64,000 bases of DNA from Exiguobacterium sp018617385. GTDB lineage: Bacteria; Bacillota; Bacilli; Exiguobacteriales; Exiguobacteriaceae. The stretch lies in contig NZ_JACSKA010000002.1 of the NCBI RefSeq assembly GCF_018617385.1, forward strand, positions 62,001 through 126,000, written 5' to 3'. Made by a program: the position numbers and the translations under genes. Shown here piece after piece: positions 23,778-31,602 of this stretch; the stretch's first letter is position 1; every line of letters begins with the position of its first letter. Below the pieces are notes generated by a model. It saw only the letters and a list, made by a program, of their open reading frames with translations, made no database searches and was not told where the DNA came from.

Positions 23778-25733
23778 ATGAAGTCATGGATTGACCAGCG
23801 GATCGGAAGACAATTTTTATTCGTCTTCTATTTATTCATCGGACTGATCCTCCTCACATCACTTGCCGTATATGTGTATACGGAAAACCAAATCGAACAG
23901 ACGACGTCATCGCTCGAGAACATCAGTGAACGGCGCACAAATGCGACCGAATTGTTCGAGACATGGCAGTCGATGCAATATGAAATGCGCGGCTACGTAC
24001 TCCTCGGAGACGATGCGATGCTAGAGCGCGTACAAGATAAACAAGTTTTGATTGACGAACAGACGACTTGGTTCGAACAGAACGCCGTAACCGATAAGGA
24101 AAAAACGTATGCGAGCGATGCCCGTACGCTGTTTGTCGCTTATCAAGAACGCGTCATGCCGAGCCTTGAACGTTATGTAGAAGGAAAACGGGACGGAAGT
24201 GTGACCGAACCCTTTTTAAAAATGCCAACGCTCGGGAAGGTAAACCCTCAAAAAGAGCCGCCGGCAGACCGTAAATTTAAAATCAACTCGAAAAGTGCCG
24301 CAGATATGAGCGCGAGCATCGTCGATATGGAGAGCGTCTTCACGGAATATCGGAACTCACTGAACGCAGAAGAGGATGCGCTCCGTGCTCAGCTTGCGAC
24401 CCATACGAAGTGGGCACAAGCTCTTTGGCTCCTCTCTTTACTCGGTGTTCTCTTCATTCTCTTTATCGTCGCCCGTCCATATGTGAGACGCTTAACTGGT
24501 CAACTGCAAGAGTTGATTGAAAACAGCAAACGCCTTGCCGGAGAACGACAGCCGATGACACCGGCGGCTGCCCAATCTAAAAATGAAGTCGGACAATTGA
24601 CAACATCATTCCGACAGATGGCTACATCTCTCACGGCACAACGCTATCGGATTGAAGAAGAACGTGAGAAGACAGCGCGCCTCCTTCACTCGATTCGCGA
24701 TGCCGTCATCTATGTCGAACACGCAACAAGTGAGAAAGTAGCGAACCAAGCGTTGTTCGTCTTATTCAATCAACCGATTACGAAGCGAAATGAAGTCGAT
24801 TTATACCGTTTAGACGCTAGCCTTGAGGAGCTTGGACTGCAGGTCGACCAAAAGGATGCCTTTTTCGCGTTCATGGAACGATCATTCGATGGACAGTGTA
24901 AAGAAGAGAGCGTCACGTTCTCGATGAATCAGGAGGAGCGCTTCATTCAAATGTATGCGGAGAAGATTTACTTGCGAGGAACACGTCATGGAACGATGCT
25001 CGTTTTCCGTGACGTGACGCACGAGACCGAAGTCGACCGTCTGAAAACCGAACTCGTTTCGACCGTCTCTCACGAACTCCGGACTCCGCTCACAAGTATT
25101 ATCGGATTCACTGAACTTCTTCGTTTCCGAAAGCTTTCAGCCGAACGTTCCGAAAAGTATTTAGGAATGATTCATCAAGAGACATTGCGTCTTGAAGACT
25201 TGATTTCAAACTTGCTCGATGTACAACGGATGGAATCTGGACAACAGACGTACCATAACGAACCGGAGCGTCTATCCGCCATTCTTGAACAAGCGATCGC
25301 GGTACATCAAGGTTCAAGCCAACATCATCACATCACGTTTGATTGCACGGAAGACGTCTATGTATACGGAGACCGGACGCGACTCAATCAACTCTTCATG
25401 AACCTCCTGCACAACGCTGTGAAGTATTCGCCTCGCGGTGGCGAAATCAATGTCCGTGTCGCATGTGAACGACCGGATTGGATTGACATTTCAATTGAAG
25501 ATCACGGTATCGGGATTCCCCAAACCGCGCTACCAAAATTGTTTGACAAGTTTTATCGCGTCGACAACTCCGCCAGTCGAAAAATCGGAGGGACCGGTCT
25601 CGGTCTCGCGATTTGTAAAGAAATCGCCGAAGGTCACGGTGGAACGATTCACGCTACCTCAAACATCGGCAAAGGCTCTTTGTTCACTGTCAGCCTTCCC
25701 AAGTTGGATATGACCAATCAAATAAGTAGCTAA
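23778..25733 (+). CDS. Orphan sensor histidine kinase with CHASE3-like input
   Basis: 651 residues. TM1 is near 13-33; an extracytoplasmic helical region of about 180 residues (WQSMQYEMRGYVLLGDDAML) resembles CHASE3; TM2 is near 214-232; a HAMP segment follows, then a degenerate PAS-like part (LHSIRDAVIYVE). HisKA has the phosphoacceptor His432 in STVSHELRTPLTS, and the HATPase domain has N box (LLHNAVKYSP), G1 (DHGIGIP) and G2 (GGTGLGLAICKEI). No response regulator gene is adjacent, so its partner is encoded elsewhere. Ligand unknown. Confidence 0.88.
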   Translation: MKSWIDQRIGRQFLFVFYLFIGLILLTSLAVYVYTENQIEQTTSSLENISERRTNATELFETWQSMQYEMRGYVLLGDDAMLERVQDKQVLIDEQTTWFEQNAVTDKEKTYASDARTLFVAYQERVMPSLERYVEGKRDGSVTEPFLKMPTLGKVNPQKEPPADRKFKINSKSAADMSASIVDMESVFTEYRNSLNAEEDALRAQLATHTKWAQALWLLSLLGVLFILFIVARPYVRRLTGQLQELIENSKRLAGERQPMTPAAAQSKNEVGQLTTSFRQMATSLTAQRYRIEEEREKTARLLHSIRDAVIYVEHATSEKVANQALFVLFNQPITKRNEVDLYRLDASLEELGLQVDQKDAFFAFMERSFDGQCKEESVTFSMNQEERFIQMYAEKIYLRGTRHGTMLVFRDVTHETEVDRLKTELVSTVSHELRTPLTSIIGFTELLRFRKLSAERSEKYLGMIHQETLRLEDLISNLLDVQRMESGQQTYHNEPERLSAILEQAIAVHQGSSQHHHITFDCTEDVYVYGDRTRLNQLFMNLLHNAVKYSPRGGEINVRVACERPDWIDISIEDHGIGIPQTALPKLFDKFYRVDNSASRKIGGTGLGLAICKEIAEGHGGTIHATSNIGKGSLFTVSLPKLDMTNQISS

Positions 25734-25735
25734 AC

Positions 25736-25768
25736 GAAAAGAGGGTGCATCAGCGCACCCTCTTGTTT
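25736..25768. terminator. Bidirectional terminator
   Basis: GAGGGTGC/GCACCCTC stem extended by flanking A and T runs, between the kinase gene (+) and the SDR gene (-). Confidence 0.8.
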
Positions 25769-26564
25769 ATTGGACTTTATTCTCTGGACCAAATGACGGA
25801 TAGAGCGAAAGCCCACCGTCCGCAAAGATGGTTGTCCCCGTCACATAGGACGACTCATCCGACGCGAGCCAAGCGGCAACGGCTGCGATTTGTTCCGGCT
25901 TCCCGATGACGTGAGATGGGATGAGCGCTTCTAATCCCTTCTTCTCTTCCGGGTCGCTCATCGTCTCTTCGTTGATTGGTGTATCAATCGCCCCTGGTGC
26001 GATCGCATTGACACGAATATGGTTCGGTGCATATTCGAGTGCGACGGATTTCGTGAACATTTTCACGCCACCCTTGCTGGCTGCGTAATGTGTATAACCT
26101 GGACGTGGGATGACTTCGTGAACAGAAGACATATTGATGATGTTCCCCTCGATTTCATGCTCCACGAAGTATTTTAAAGCAGCACGGACACCAAGGAACG
26201 TCCCGTTCAAGTTGACATCGATAATCTGCTTCCAGTTATCAAACTCCATTTCATGCGTTTTTGCCTCGACTTGAACGCCGGCGTTATTCACGAAAATATC
26301 CATCTTTCCAAACTCAGAGATGGCTTTCTCAATCATCTTCTCCGCGAGTCCTTCTTCCGCGACGTCCCCTTTCACGGCGACGGCTTTCCCACCAGCTGCC
26401 TCGATGCCACGGATGACTTCCTCCATCTCTTTTTCACTACTGCGGTAATTCAGGACAACGCTCATCCCTTCTTTTGCGTAACGTTCCCCGATGGCACGAC
26501 CGAGCCCCTTCGAGCTGCCCGTGATGACCGCGACCTTACCTTTTAACTCTGGATAGTTTGCCAT
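25767..26564 (-). CDS. SDR oxidoreductase, glucose 1-dehydrogenase-like
   Basis: A 265-residue classical short-chain dehydrogenase. The cofactor loop TGSSKGLGRAIG is at residues 15-26, with NNAG, the catalytic Ser of NMSSVHE and the YAASKGG Tyr-Lys pair. The ending FADGGLSLYPSF is close to Bacillus glucose 1-dehydrogenase. Glucose is the likely substrate, although stress-induced paralogues of the same type exist. A sigma-B-like promoter lies at 26595-26621. Confidence 0.85.
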   Translation of the reverse strand: MANYPELKGKVAVITGSSKGLGRAIGERYAKEGMSVVLNYRSSEKEMEEVIRGIEAAGGKAVAVKGDVAEEGLAEKMIEKAISEFGKMDIFVNNAGVQVEAKTHEMEFDNWKQIIDVNLNGTFLGVRAALKYFVEHEIEGNIINMSSVHEVIPRPGYTHYAASKGGVKMFTKSVALEYAPNHIRVNAIAPGAIDTPINEETMSDPEEKKGLEALIPSHVIGKPEQIAAVAAWLASDESSYVTGTTIFADGGLSLYPSFGPENKVQ

Positions 26565-26594
26565 GTCAATTCCTCCTTCATCTTCTCGGGTTTA

Positions 26595-26621
26595 GTTCCC
26601 GCATTCCCCTCTTCATCAAAC
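26595..26621 (-). promoter_or_regulatory. Candidate sigma-B promoter of the SDR gene
   Basis: Minus strand GTTTGA (26616-26621), 15-nt spacer, GGGAAC (26595-26600). The sigma-B pattern is GTTTAA-N12-15-GGGTAT. A second site with identical GGGAAC is found before the stress-type gene at 35237-35650. Motif match only. Confidence 0.4.
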
Positions 26622-26720
26622 ATGATTGGCTGCATTTTGAATATTTGAAACAAATCAACTATACTGAAACAAACTATTCGTTTTCAGGAAACGCCTGAAA
26701 AACGTTTGATCTTATACTCA

Positions 26721-26753
26721 ATGGAGGTGACTCCCCGATTTTAGGGGGAATTG
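26721..26753 (+). promoter_or_regulatory. Hairpin covering the CNNM gene ribosome site
   Basis: CTCCCC (26731-26736) can pair with AGGGGGA (26743-26749), the only ribosome site of the next gene. The stretch also reads as a mini-ORF ATGGAGGTGACTCCCCGA plus TTT TAG, ending inside that site, and has a second GGAGGTGA at 26723. Suggests translational control; inference. Confidence 0.4.
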
Positions 26754-28076
26754 TTGGACAGTCCCATGTTACTCAGCTTACTCGTCGTCGCACTTTTAAT
26801 CTTTTTGACTGCCTTTTTTGTGGCAGCCGAATTTTCAATTGTGAAAGTGCGTGGCGCTCGACTCGACCAGCTCGTGCTCGAAGGAAATAAGAAAGCGGTC
26901 AGCGCGAAAAAAGTCATCGAGAATATCGACGACTCCCTTTCTGCCTCGCAGTTCGGAATCACGCTTTCTGCACTCGGTCTTGGGTGGATTGGTGCCGATC
27001 AAATCGAAACGTATATCCACACATTGGTCGAACAATTGAACATATCGCCTTCTCTCGTGACATTCTTGTCGTTTCTGATTGCCTTCTTATTGATTGCGTT
27101 CGTCCATGTCGTCATCGGTGAACTCGTGCCAAAAACGCTCGCGGTTCACGAAGCGGAGAAGTTGACGCTGCTCGTCGCACGTCCTCTCTACGTCTTCACA
27201 AAAATCTTCTATCCGTTTATTCGAGCATTGAACAGTATGGCTCGAATCACACTCCGTTTATTCGGGGTACAGACGACAGCGCAGGAAACGGCACACTCTG
27301 AAGAAGAATTGAAAATCATTATGACGGAAAGTTTCCGTAGTGGTGAGATTAACGAAAACGAATTGGCATATGTTCAAAATATCTTCTCCTTTGACGAACG
27401 GATCGCCAAAGATGCCATGGTACCACGAATGAACATGGTGACAATTGATGAAGAAGATACGATCGAAGAGATCATCGCCGTAGTAGAAGAGCACCAGTAT
27501 ACGCGCTATCCCGTCACACGAGATGGCGATCGTGATGACGTTCTCGGATTCGTGAATGCGAAACAACTCTTCACTGCCCAACTTTCAAAAAATGACGCGC
27601 CATTCGAATCGTTCATTCATCAATTGCCGCTCGTCACCGAGTTCACACCGCTTCAAGAAGCGATGGTGAAAATGCAAAATGCACAGACGATGATGTGTCT
27701 CGTCATCGATGAGTATGGTGGGACGGCAGGACTGTTGACGATTGAAGACATTTTAGAAGAAATCGTCGGCGAGATTCGAGACGAGTTCGATCGAGATGAG
27801 CAGGCTGAAATTACAGAAGTTGCTCCGAAACATTACCGCCTTTCAGGACTCGTTTTAACGCAAGAACTGGAGGAACGGTTCGGCATCGAAATCGAGGATG
27901 ACGTCGATACGGTCGGTGGTTTCGTTTTATCACAAAAAGCGAATGCGCGAACGGGGGAACGCTTCCTTTTACCTGGCGACCATGAACTGATTGTCAGTGA
28001 AGTCGATAACCACCGCATCGTCTTCGTTGACTTGATTCTCGCCTCTCATGAAGAGGAAGAACCACTGTCTGAATGA
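26754..28076 (+). CDS. CNNM/CBS-domain (HlyC/CorC family) membrane protein
   Basis: 440 residues. An N-terminal CNNM (DUF21) domain of about four helices begins LLVVALLIFLTAFFVAAEFSIVK; a CBS pair follows (DAMVPRMNMVTIDEE to DEYGGTAGLLTIEDILEEIVGEI), then a C-terminal CorC_HlyC domain. Homologues export or sense Mg2+; the hemolysin label is historical. The start is a TTG: 26754 has the best spacing from AGGGGGA, with TTG 26751 and ATG 26766 as alternatives. The ribosome site may be held in a hairpin. Confidence 0.83.
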   Translation: MDSPMLLSLLVVALLIFLTAFFVAAEFSIVKVRGARLDQLVLEGNKKAVSAKKVIENIDDSLSASQFGITLSALGLGWIGADQIETYIHTLVEQLNISPSLVTFLSFLIAFLLIAFVHVVIGELVPKTLAVHEAEKLTLLVARPLYVFTKIFYPFIRALNSMARITLRLFGVQTTAQETAHSEEELKIIMTESFRSGEINENELAYVQNIFSFDERIAKDAMVPRMNMVTIDEEDTIEEIIAVVEEHQYTRYPVTRDGDRDDVLGFVNAKQLFTAQLSKNDAPFESFIHQLPLVTEFTPLQEAMVKMQNAQTMMCLVIDEYGGTAGLLTIEDILEEIVGEIRDEFDRDEQAEITEVAPKHYRLSGLVLTQELEERFGIEIEDDVDTVGGFVLSQKANARTGERFLLPGDHELIVSEVDNHRIVFVDLILASHEEEEPLSE

Positions 28077-28087
28077 TGCATCTTTCA

Positions 28088-28119
28088 AACCCTTCTCTAA
28101 AATATGGAGAAGGGTTTTT
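28088..28119 (+). terminator. Terminator of the CNNM gene
   Basis: AACCCTTCTC/GAGAAGGGTT stem with a 9-nt loop followed by TTT. Confidence 0.85.
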
Positions 28120-28275
28120 CACGTTTGCACCGAACTGTCGCTATATTTTCGCCTCTTGCCGTGATATACTGCACATATGTTGCTTATTTGAGTGTCACCC
28201 ACTCAATGACACAACATCACCGAAACATGGCGAGATGTTCGGTTTAAACAGAAAGAAATAGAAAGAAGGTTACGC

Positions 28276-29268
28276 ATGGAACGCAAACTATTTTTGATTG
28301 ACGGTAACTCCATGCTGGCCAGTGCTTATTATGGTGCCGCCGCGAGCCGAACGAAAAAAGGACGCGAGGTATCCAAAAACGATCGGAGTGCCGTCATCGG
28401 AATGACCGGCCTCATCCGGACGATTCTACGCAGACATCGTCCGACTCATTTTGTCGTCGTCTGGGACGTCTCACGTGAAACATTATGGCGTCGAGAACTG
28501 TACCCGGGCTACAAACGTCGCAGACGTCAAACACCGCCTGAATTGAAAGCGCAGATGGAACTCATGCGCCAACTGCTTGAGGATAGTGGAATCCCACAAT
28601 TCCAAGTAGAAGGGTATGAAGGGGAAGACTTGATTGCCCACATCGCCCGTAAATTCAGTTGCAGTGCCCCTGTCGTCATCATGACAAAAGACAAAGACTT
28701 GTTACAGCTTGTCAGTCCACGAATCACCGTTTGGTTACAAACACAGGAGCTTCAGCAAATGCAGGCTCGCTGTGATATTCGTGATAATCGTCCGTTGCCG
28801 CTCAAGCGTCATTTAGAAATTCGACCAGAAGAGATTGCAGCGTTATACGAAGGATTGAAACCGAAGCAACTGTCAGCCGTCAAAGCATTGACAGGAGACC
28901 GTTCTGACGGAATCCCTCCAGTTGCCGGGCTCGACGAAAGCCAATCGGTTCAACTCATCAAACGATTCGGTTCGCTCGATAAGCTGTATTCTGCCTTGAG
29001 CATCAAAGGTGAAAAACGACAACAAGTAAATGAAACGATCGCGGCACTGACGTCAGAGGAGGTGCCCCGTAACTTGAGACGAACACGCAAAAAAGCAGAG
29101 CGTAACATGGAGCTCGTTCGACTCGATGTCACGGTGCCGGCACTTGAACATTTGAAGTTGGCTCATCTCGAGCTCAGCCTCAACCCAAAACGAGTCGAGC
29201 AAGCGTATCAAAAACGCGGACTTCGTCTCTCGTTTAACGCAGGTCAGAAGAAAACATCCGCACGTTAA
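28276..29268 (+). CDS. 5'-3' exonuclease, PolA N-terminal-like
   Basis: A 330-residue stand-alone relative of the DNA polymerase I 5' nuclease and Bacillus YpcP. Acidic active-site blocks are visible: LIDGNSML at the start, VVWDVSRETLWRRELYPGYK, EGYEGEDLIAHIA and MTKDKDLLQLVSP. The helix-hairpin-helix region is LTGDRSDGIPPVAGLDESQSVQLIKRFG, where the usual GIG is replaced by GLDE. The role is probably RNA primer or flap removal. The basic C-terminus (about 20 residues) extends beyond the domain. Confidence 0.85.
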   Translation: MERKLFLIDGNSMLASAYYGAAASRTKKGREVSKNDRSAVIGMTGLIRTILRRHRPTHFVVVWDVSRETLWRRELYPGYKRRRRQTPPELKAQMELMRQLLEDSGIPQFQVEGYEGEDLIAHIARKFSCSAPVVIMTKDKDLLQLVSPRITVWLQTQELQQMQARCDIRDNRPLPLKRHLEIRPEEIAALYEGLKPKQLSAVKALTGDRSDGIPPVAGLDESQSVQLIKRFGSLDKLYSALSIKGEKRQQVNETIAALTSEEVPRNLRRTRKKAERNMELVRLDVTVPALEHLKLAHLELSLNPKRVEQAYQKRGLRLSFNAGQKKTSAR

Positions 29269-29301
29269 AGAACGGACGCCATCAAGCGTCCGTTCTTTTA
29301 A
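29267..29301. terminator. Bidirectional terminator
   Basis: A 13-bp stem AAAGAACGGACGC/GCGTCCGTTCTTT around CATCAA, with T-run or A-run on each flank, between convergent genes. Confidence 0.87.
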
Positions 29302-30085
29302 TATGCACGGTAATCCCGTCTTCGTCAGTCAACGTCCATTCAGACGACGTTCCGCCTAACGCTCGGTTCGTCTCTTCATTGACGAGAAGTGTCCATGACT
29401 CAAGTCCGGCCTCCATTCCCATCGGATCACTCGGACGGGCCCACACGTTCGTCCCGATGTGATGGTGATAGCCATCTGCCGCTAGGAAAAGTGCACCTGG
29501 ATAAGAATCCGTCGTAATGGAGAAGCCCAGCCGATCATGGTAAAAACGTTTCGCCGCCTCGATGGAGCGTACTTTAAAATGCACGTGCCCCATCGTCGTG
29601 CCAATCGGTAAACCAGTAAACGGCCGATTGGCTGCCGCTTGAAGCATCGATTCATAGTCGACAGGCTCGGTCGCCATTTTCACATGGCCGTTTGCCTCGT
29701 ACGTCCATTGGTCCTTCGGGCGGTCGGCATACAATTCAATCCCGTTCCCTTCTGGGTCACTCAAGTAGAAGGCTTCACTCACGAGATGGTCGCCTTGCCC
29801 CACTTCGACGCGTCGTTCAATGAGATGCGCCAACATGCTTCCTAACTCTACCCGGTTCGGGAATAAAATCGCTAAATGGAACAAGCCTGCCGCTCGTGGA
29901 TTCGTTTTCGCTTGCGGGACACTGTGCAAGATGACAAGCGGACGTTCCTTCGTACCGAGTGTAATGTGCTCTTCGCTCTCTTCTAAGACACTCATCCCAA
30001 TCACGTCTACGTAAAATCGTGTCACCTGTTCGATGTCACGGACGCGTAGCGTTACCGGACCGAGTTCGATTTTTTCGATTTTCAT
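29282..30085 (-). CDS. catE: VOC-family ring-cleavage dioxygenase, CatE-like
   Basis: 267 residues forming two VOC (glyoxalase/extradiol dioxygenase) modules. The second module holds the metal ligands: His in MGHVHFKVRS, His in GYHHHIGTNVW and a Glu in the LESWTLLVN strand. This layout matches Bacillus CatE/YfiE, a catechol 2,3-dioxygenase. It is divergent from an HxlR/DUF24 regulator, the same type (CatR/YodB) that controls catDE in B. subtilis. A DoxX gene of CatD type lies 5 kb away rather than next to it. Confidence 0.82.
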   Translation of the reverse strand: MKIEKIELGPVTLRVRDIEQVTRFYVDVIGMSVLEESEEHITLGTKERPLVILHSVPQAKTNPRAAGLFHLAILFPNRVELGSMLAHLIERRVEVGQGDHLVSEAFYLSDPEGNGIELYADRPKDQWTYEANGHVKMATEPVDYESMLQAAANRPFTGLPIGTTMGHVHFKVRSIEAAKRFYHDRLGFSITTDSYPGALFLAADGYHHHIGTNVWARPSDPMGMEAGLESWTLLVNEETNRALGGTSSEWTLTDEDGITVHIKRTDA

Positions 30086-30152
30086 ATATTATCACCTCCC
30101 TTTCACTATACCCGCTCGGTCGATGTTACAGAAGTAGGCACAAAAAGGTGGT

Positions 30153-30174
30153 ATAGTTACTTCAACGATACTAT
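30153..30174. promoter_or_regulatory. Candidate HxlR/DUF24 operator
   Basis: ATAGT (30153-30157) and ACTAT (30170-30174) form an inverted repeat in the catE-hxlR intergenic region, just before the regulator ribosome site. Short arms, so tentative. Confidence 0.35.
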
Positions 30175-30191
30175 TGGAAAGGAAGAGCGAC

Positions 30192-30518
30192 GTGACTAAC
30201 ATAACAAGCTGTGAAGTCGACACGGCACTCGAACTGATTACAGGAAAATGGAAGCATTCCATCCTCCTCGTGTTGATCAATGGAGATACATTGCGTTTCA
30301 GTGAATTGAAACGAGCGTTACCAAAAATCAGCCAAAAGATACTGACTGCTCAACTCCGTGACTTAGAAGAACAGGATATCGTCATTCGGACCGTCTATCC
30401 GGAAGTTCCGCCCCGTGTCGATTATCGTTTAAGTGAGTACGGAAAAACACTAATCCCGATTCTCGAAGCGATGAACGAATGGGGAATGCGTCATGCCGAA
30501 CGGATGCGCTCTAATTAG
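30192..30518 (+). CDS. HxlR/DUF24 family redox-type regulator (CatR/YodB-like)
   Basis: A 108-residue winged-helix protein of the HxlR (DUF24) family (ALELITGKWKHSILLVLINGDTLRFSELKRALP). The start is taken as GTG at 30192 because GGAAAGGAAG lies 6-8 nt before it; a TTG at 30174 lacks a site. With this start the single cysteine falls at position 7 (MTNITSCE), as in the quinone/thiol-sensing repressors CatR (Cys7) and YodB (Cys6). Its divergent neighbour catE is the expected target. Confidence 0.82.
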   Translation: MTNITSCEVDTALELITGKWKHSILLVLINGDTLRFSELKRALPKISQKILTAQLRDLEEQDIVIRTVYPEVPPRVDYRLSEYGKTLIPILEAMNEWGMRHAERMRSN

Positions 30519-30598
30519 TTGTCCACATGTGGATAACCCATTTTCTCTATTGAACACATCACTTATCCACAGGAGGTTGTCATGATTCGTTATCCACA
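30519..30598. promoter_or_regulatory. Cluster of four DnaA boxes
   Basis: TTGTCCACA at 30519-30527 (+), TTATCCACA on the minus strand at 30528-30536, and TTATCCACA on the plus strand at 30563-30571 and 30590-30598. Three are perfect consensus and one is a TTNTNCACA variant, all within 80 bp. The third overlaps the ribosome-site region of the S66 peptidase gene and the fourth lies inside its codons 3-6. Confidence 0.85.
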
Positions 30599-31589
30599 GT
30601 TAACCGGTCATCAAATCGGTGTCACCGCCCCTTCGTCAGGTATACCAGAAGAATTACACCATTTATTGCATCAAGCGGAACAGAAGTTTTCCGATCGAGG
30701 GTTCACGTTGCAATTCACTCCGAATGCGTGGAAACAACGATTTGGGAAGTCCGCTCCGGCTCGGGTGCGTGCACATGAACTGACATCTCTACTTCAAGAT
30801 GACAAAGTCGACTTGATCATCCCGCCCTGGGGTGGGGAACTCTTAATGGAAATCCTCGATCACATCGAGTGGCAGTCCTTGCCCGCAAAATGGATGCTCG
30901 GCTATTCAGATACGAGTCTATTGCTTTTTGTGTATACGCTAAAAACCGGAATCGCCTCGGCCCACGGTCCAAACTTAGTCGACTTACGTGCCGATATGTG
31001 GGACGAGACGAGTTCACGCTGGCTCGATGTATTGTCGACGCGGACCGACGAAACGGTCATCCAACGCTCGTCCGAGAAGTTCCAAAACGAATGGCAGCAT
31101 GATAATCCGACGCCACATCTGTTTCATCTGACGGAGACGACCGAATGGAAAGCGATCGGTGGTCAGAATGCAACGGGGCGCTTGCTCGGTGGATGTCTCG
31201 ATGTGCTCTTACATACAATCGGGACACCGTATGGAGACGTCAAGACGTTCCAACGCGATCACCTGAACGATGAACCGATTCTTTGGTATTTTGAAAATGC
31301 TGAGCTAAACGTTCCGGCATTAAAAAGGACCCTCCTTCAAATGAAGTGGGCCGGTTGGTTCGATCATACGTCTGGTATTCTGTTCGGACGGAGTGATGCC
31401 CCATCTATCCATCAAGACTATACGGCCGAGATGGTGTATGAGGAACTCCATCACATGTTAGAGGTTCCGATTTTTTACGATATCGACTGTGGACACGTTC
31501 CGCCTCAAATGACGATCATCAATGGAGCACACGCATCCGTCCAAGTCGAGCATGGCAAAGGTACATTGATCCAAACGTTCAAGGGCTGA
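30582..31589 (+). CDS. S66 family peptidase (LD-carboxypeptidase/MccF-like)
   Basis: 335 residues with the two-domain S66 layout. The nucleophile motif is MLGYSDTSLL near residue 108-117, preceded by IIPPWGG; the C-terminal domain contains GRLLGGCLDVL and the ending DIDCGHVPPQMTI with the catalytic His. Family members trim murein tetrapeptides or cleave microcin C-type adenylates; this one resembles the MccF/self-immunity branch as much as LdcA. No signal peptide, so cytoplasmic. ATG follows AGGAGG. Its start is embedded in the DnaA-box cluster. Confidence 0.83.
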   Translation: MIRYPQLTGHQIGVTAPSSGIPEELHHLLHQAEQKFSDRGFTLQFTPNAWKQRFGKSAPARVRAHELTSLLQDDKVDLIIPPWGGELLMEILDHIEWQSLPAKWMLGYSDTSLLLFVYTLKTGIASAHGPNLVDLRADMWDETSSRWLDVLSTRTDETVIQRSSEKFQNEWQHDNPTPHLFHLTETTEWKAIGGQNATGRLLGGCLDVLLHTIGTPYGDVKTFQRDHLNDEPILWYFENAELNVPALKRTLLQMKWAGWFDHTSGILFGRSDAPSIHQDYTAEMVYEELHHMLEVPIFYDIDCGHVPPQMTIINGAHASVQVEHGKGTLIQTFKG

Positions 31590-31602
31590 TTCGTCAGCCC
31601 TT
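31581..31602. other. UUCG hairpin at convergent gene ends
   Basis: AAGGGCTGA and TCAGCCCTT close a TTCG tetraloop across the stop codons of the S66 and HTH-TPR genes. No real U-run on either strand; probably a transcript 3' end stabiliser or weak terminator. Confidence 0.55.

Noticed and set aside
30519..30598. Replication origin
   Set aside because: Four DnaA boxes but no dnaA-dnaN, no AT-rich unwinding element adjacent and no recF/gyr genes; better described as a DnaA-box cluster.
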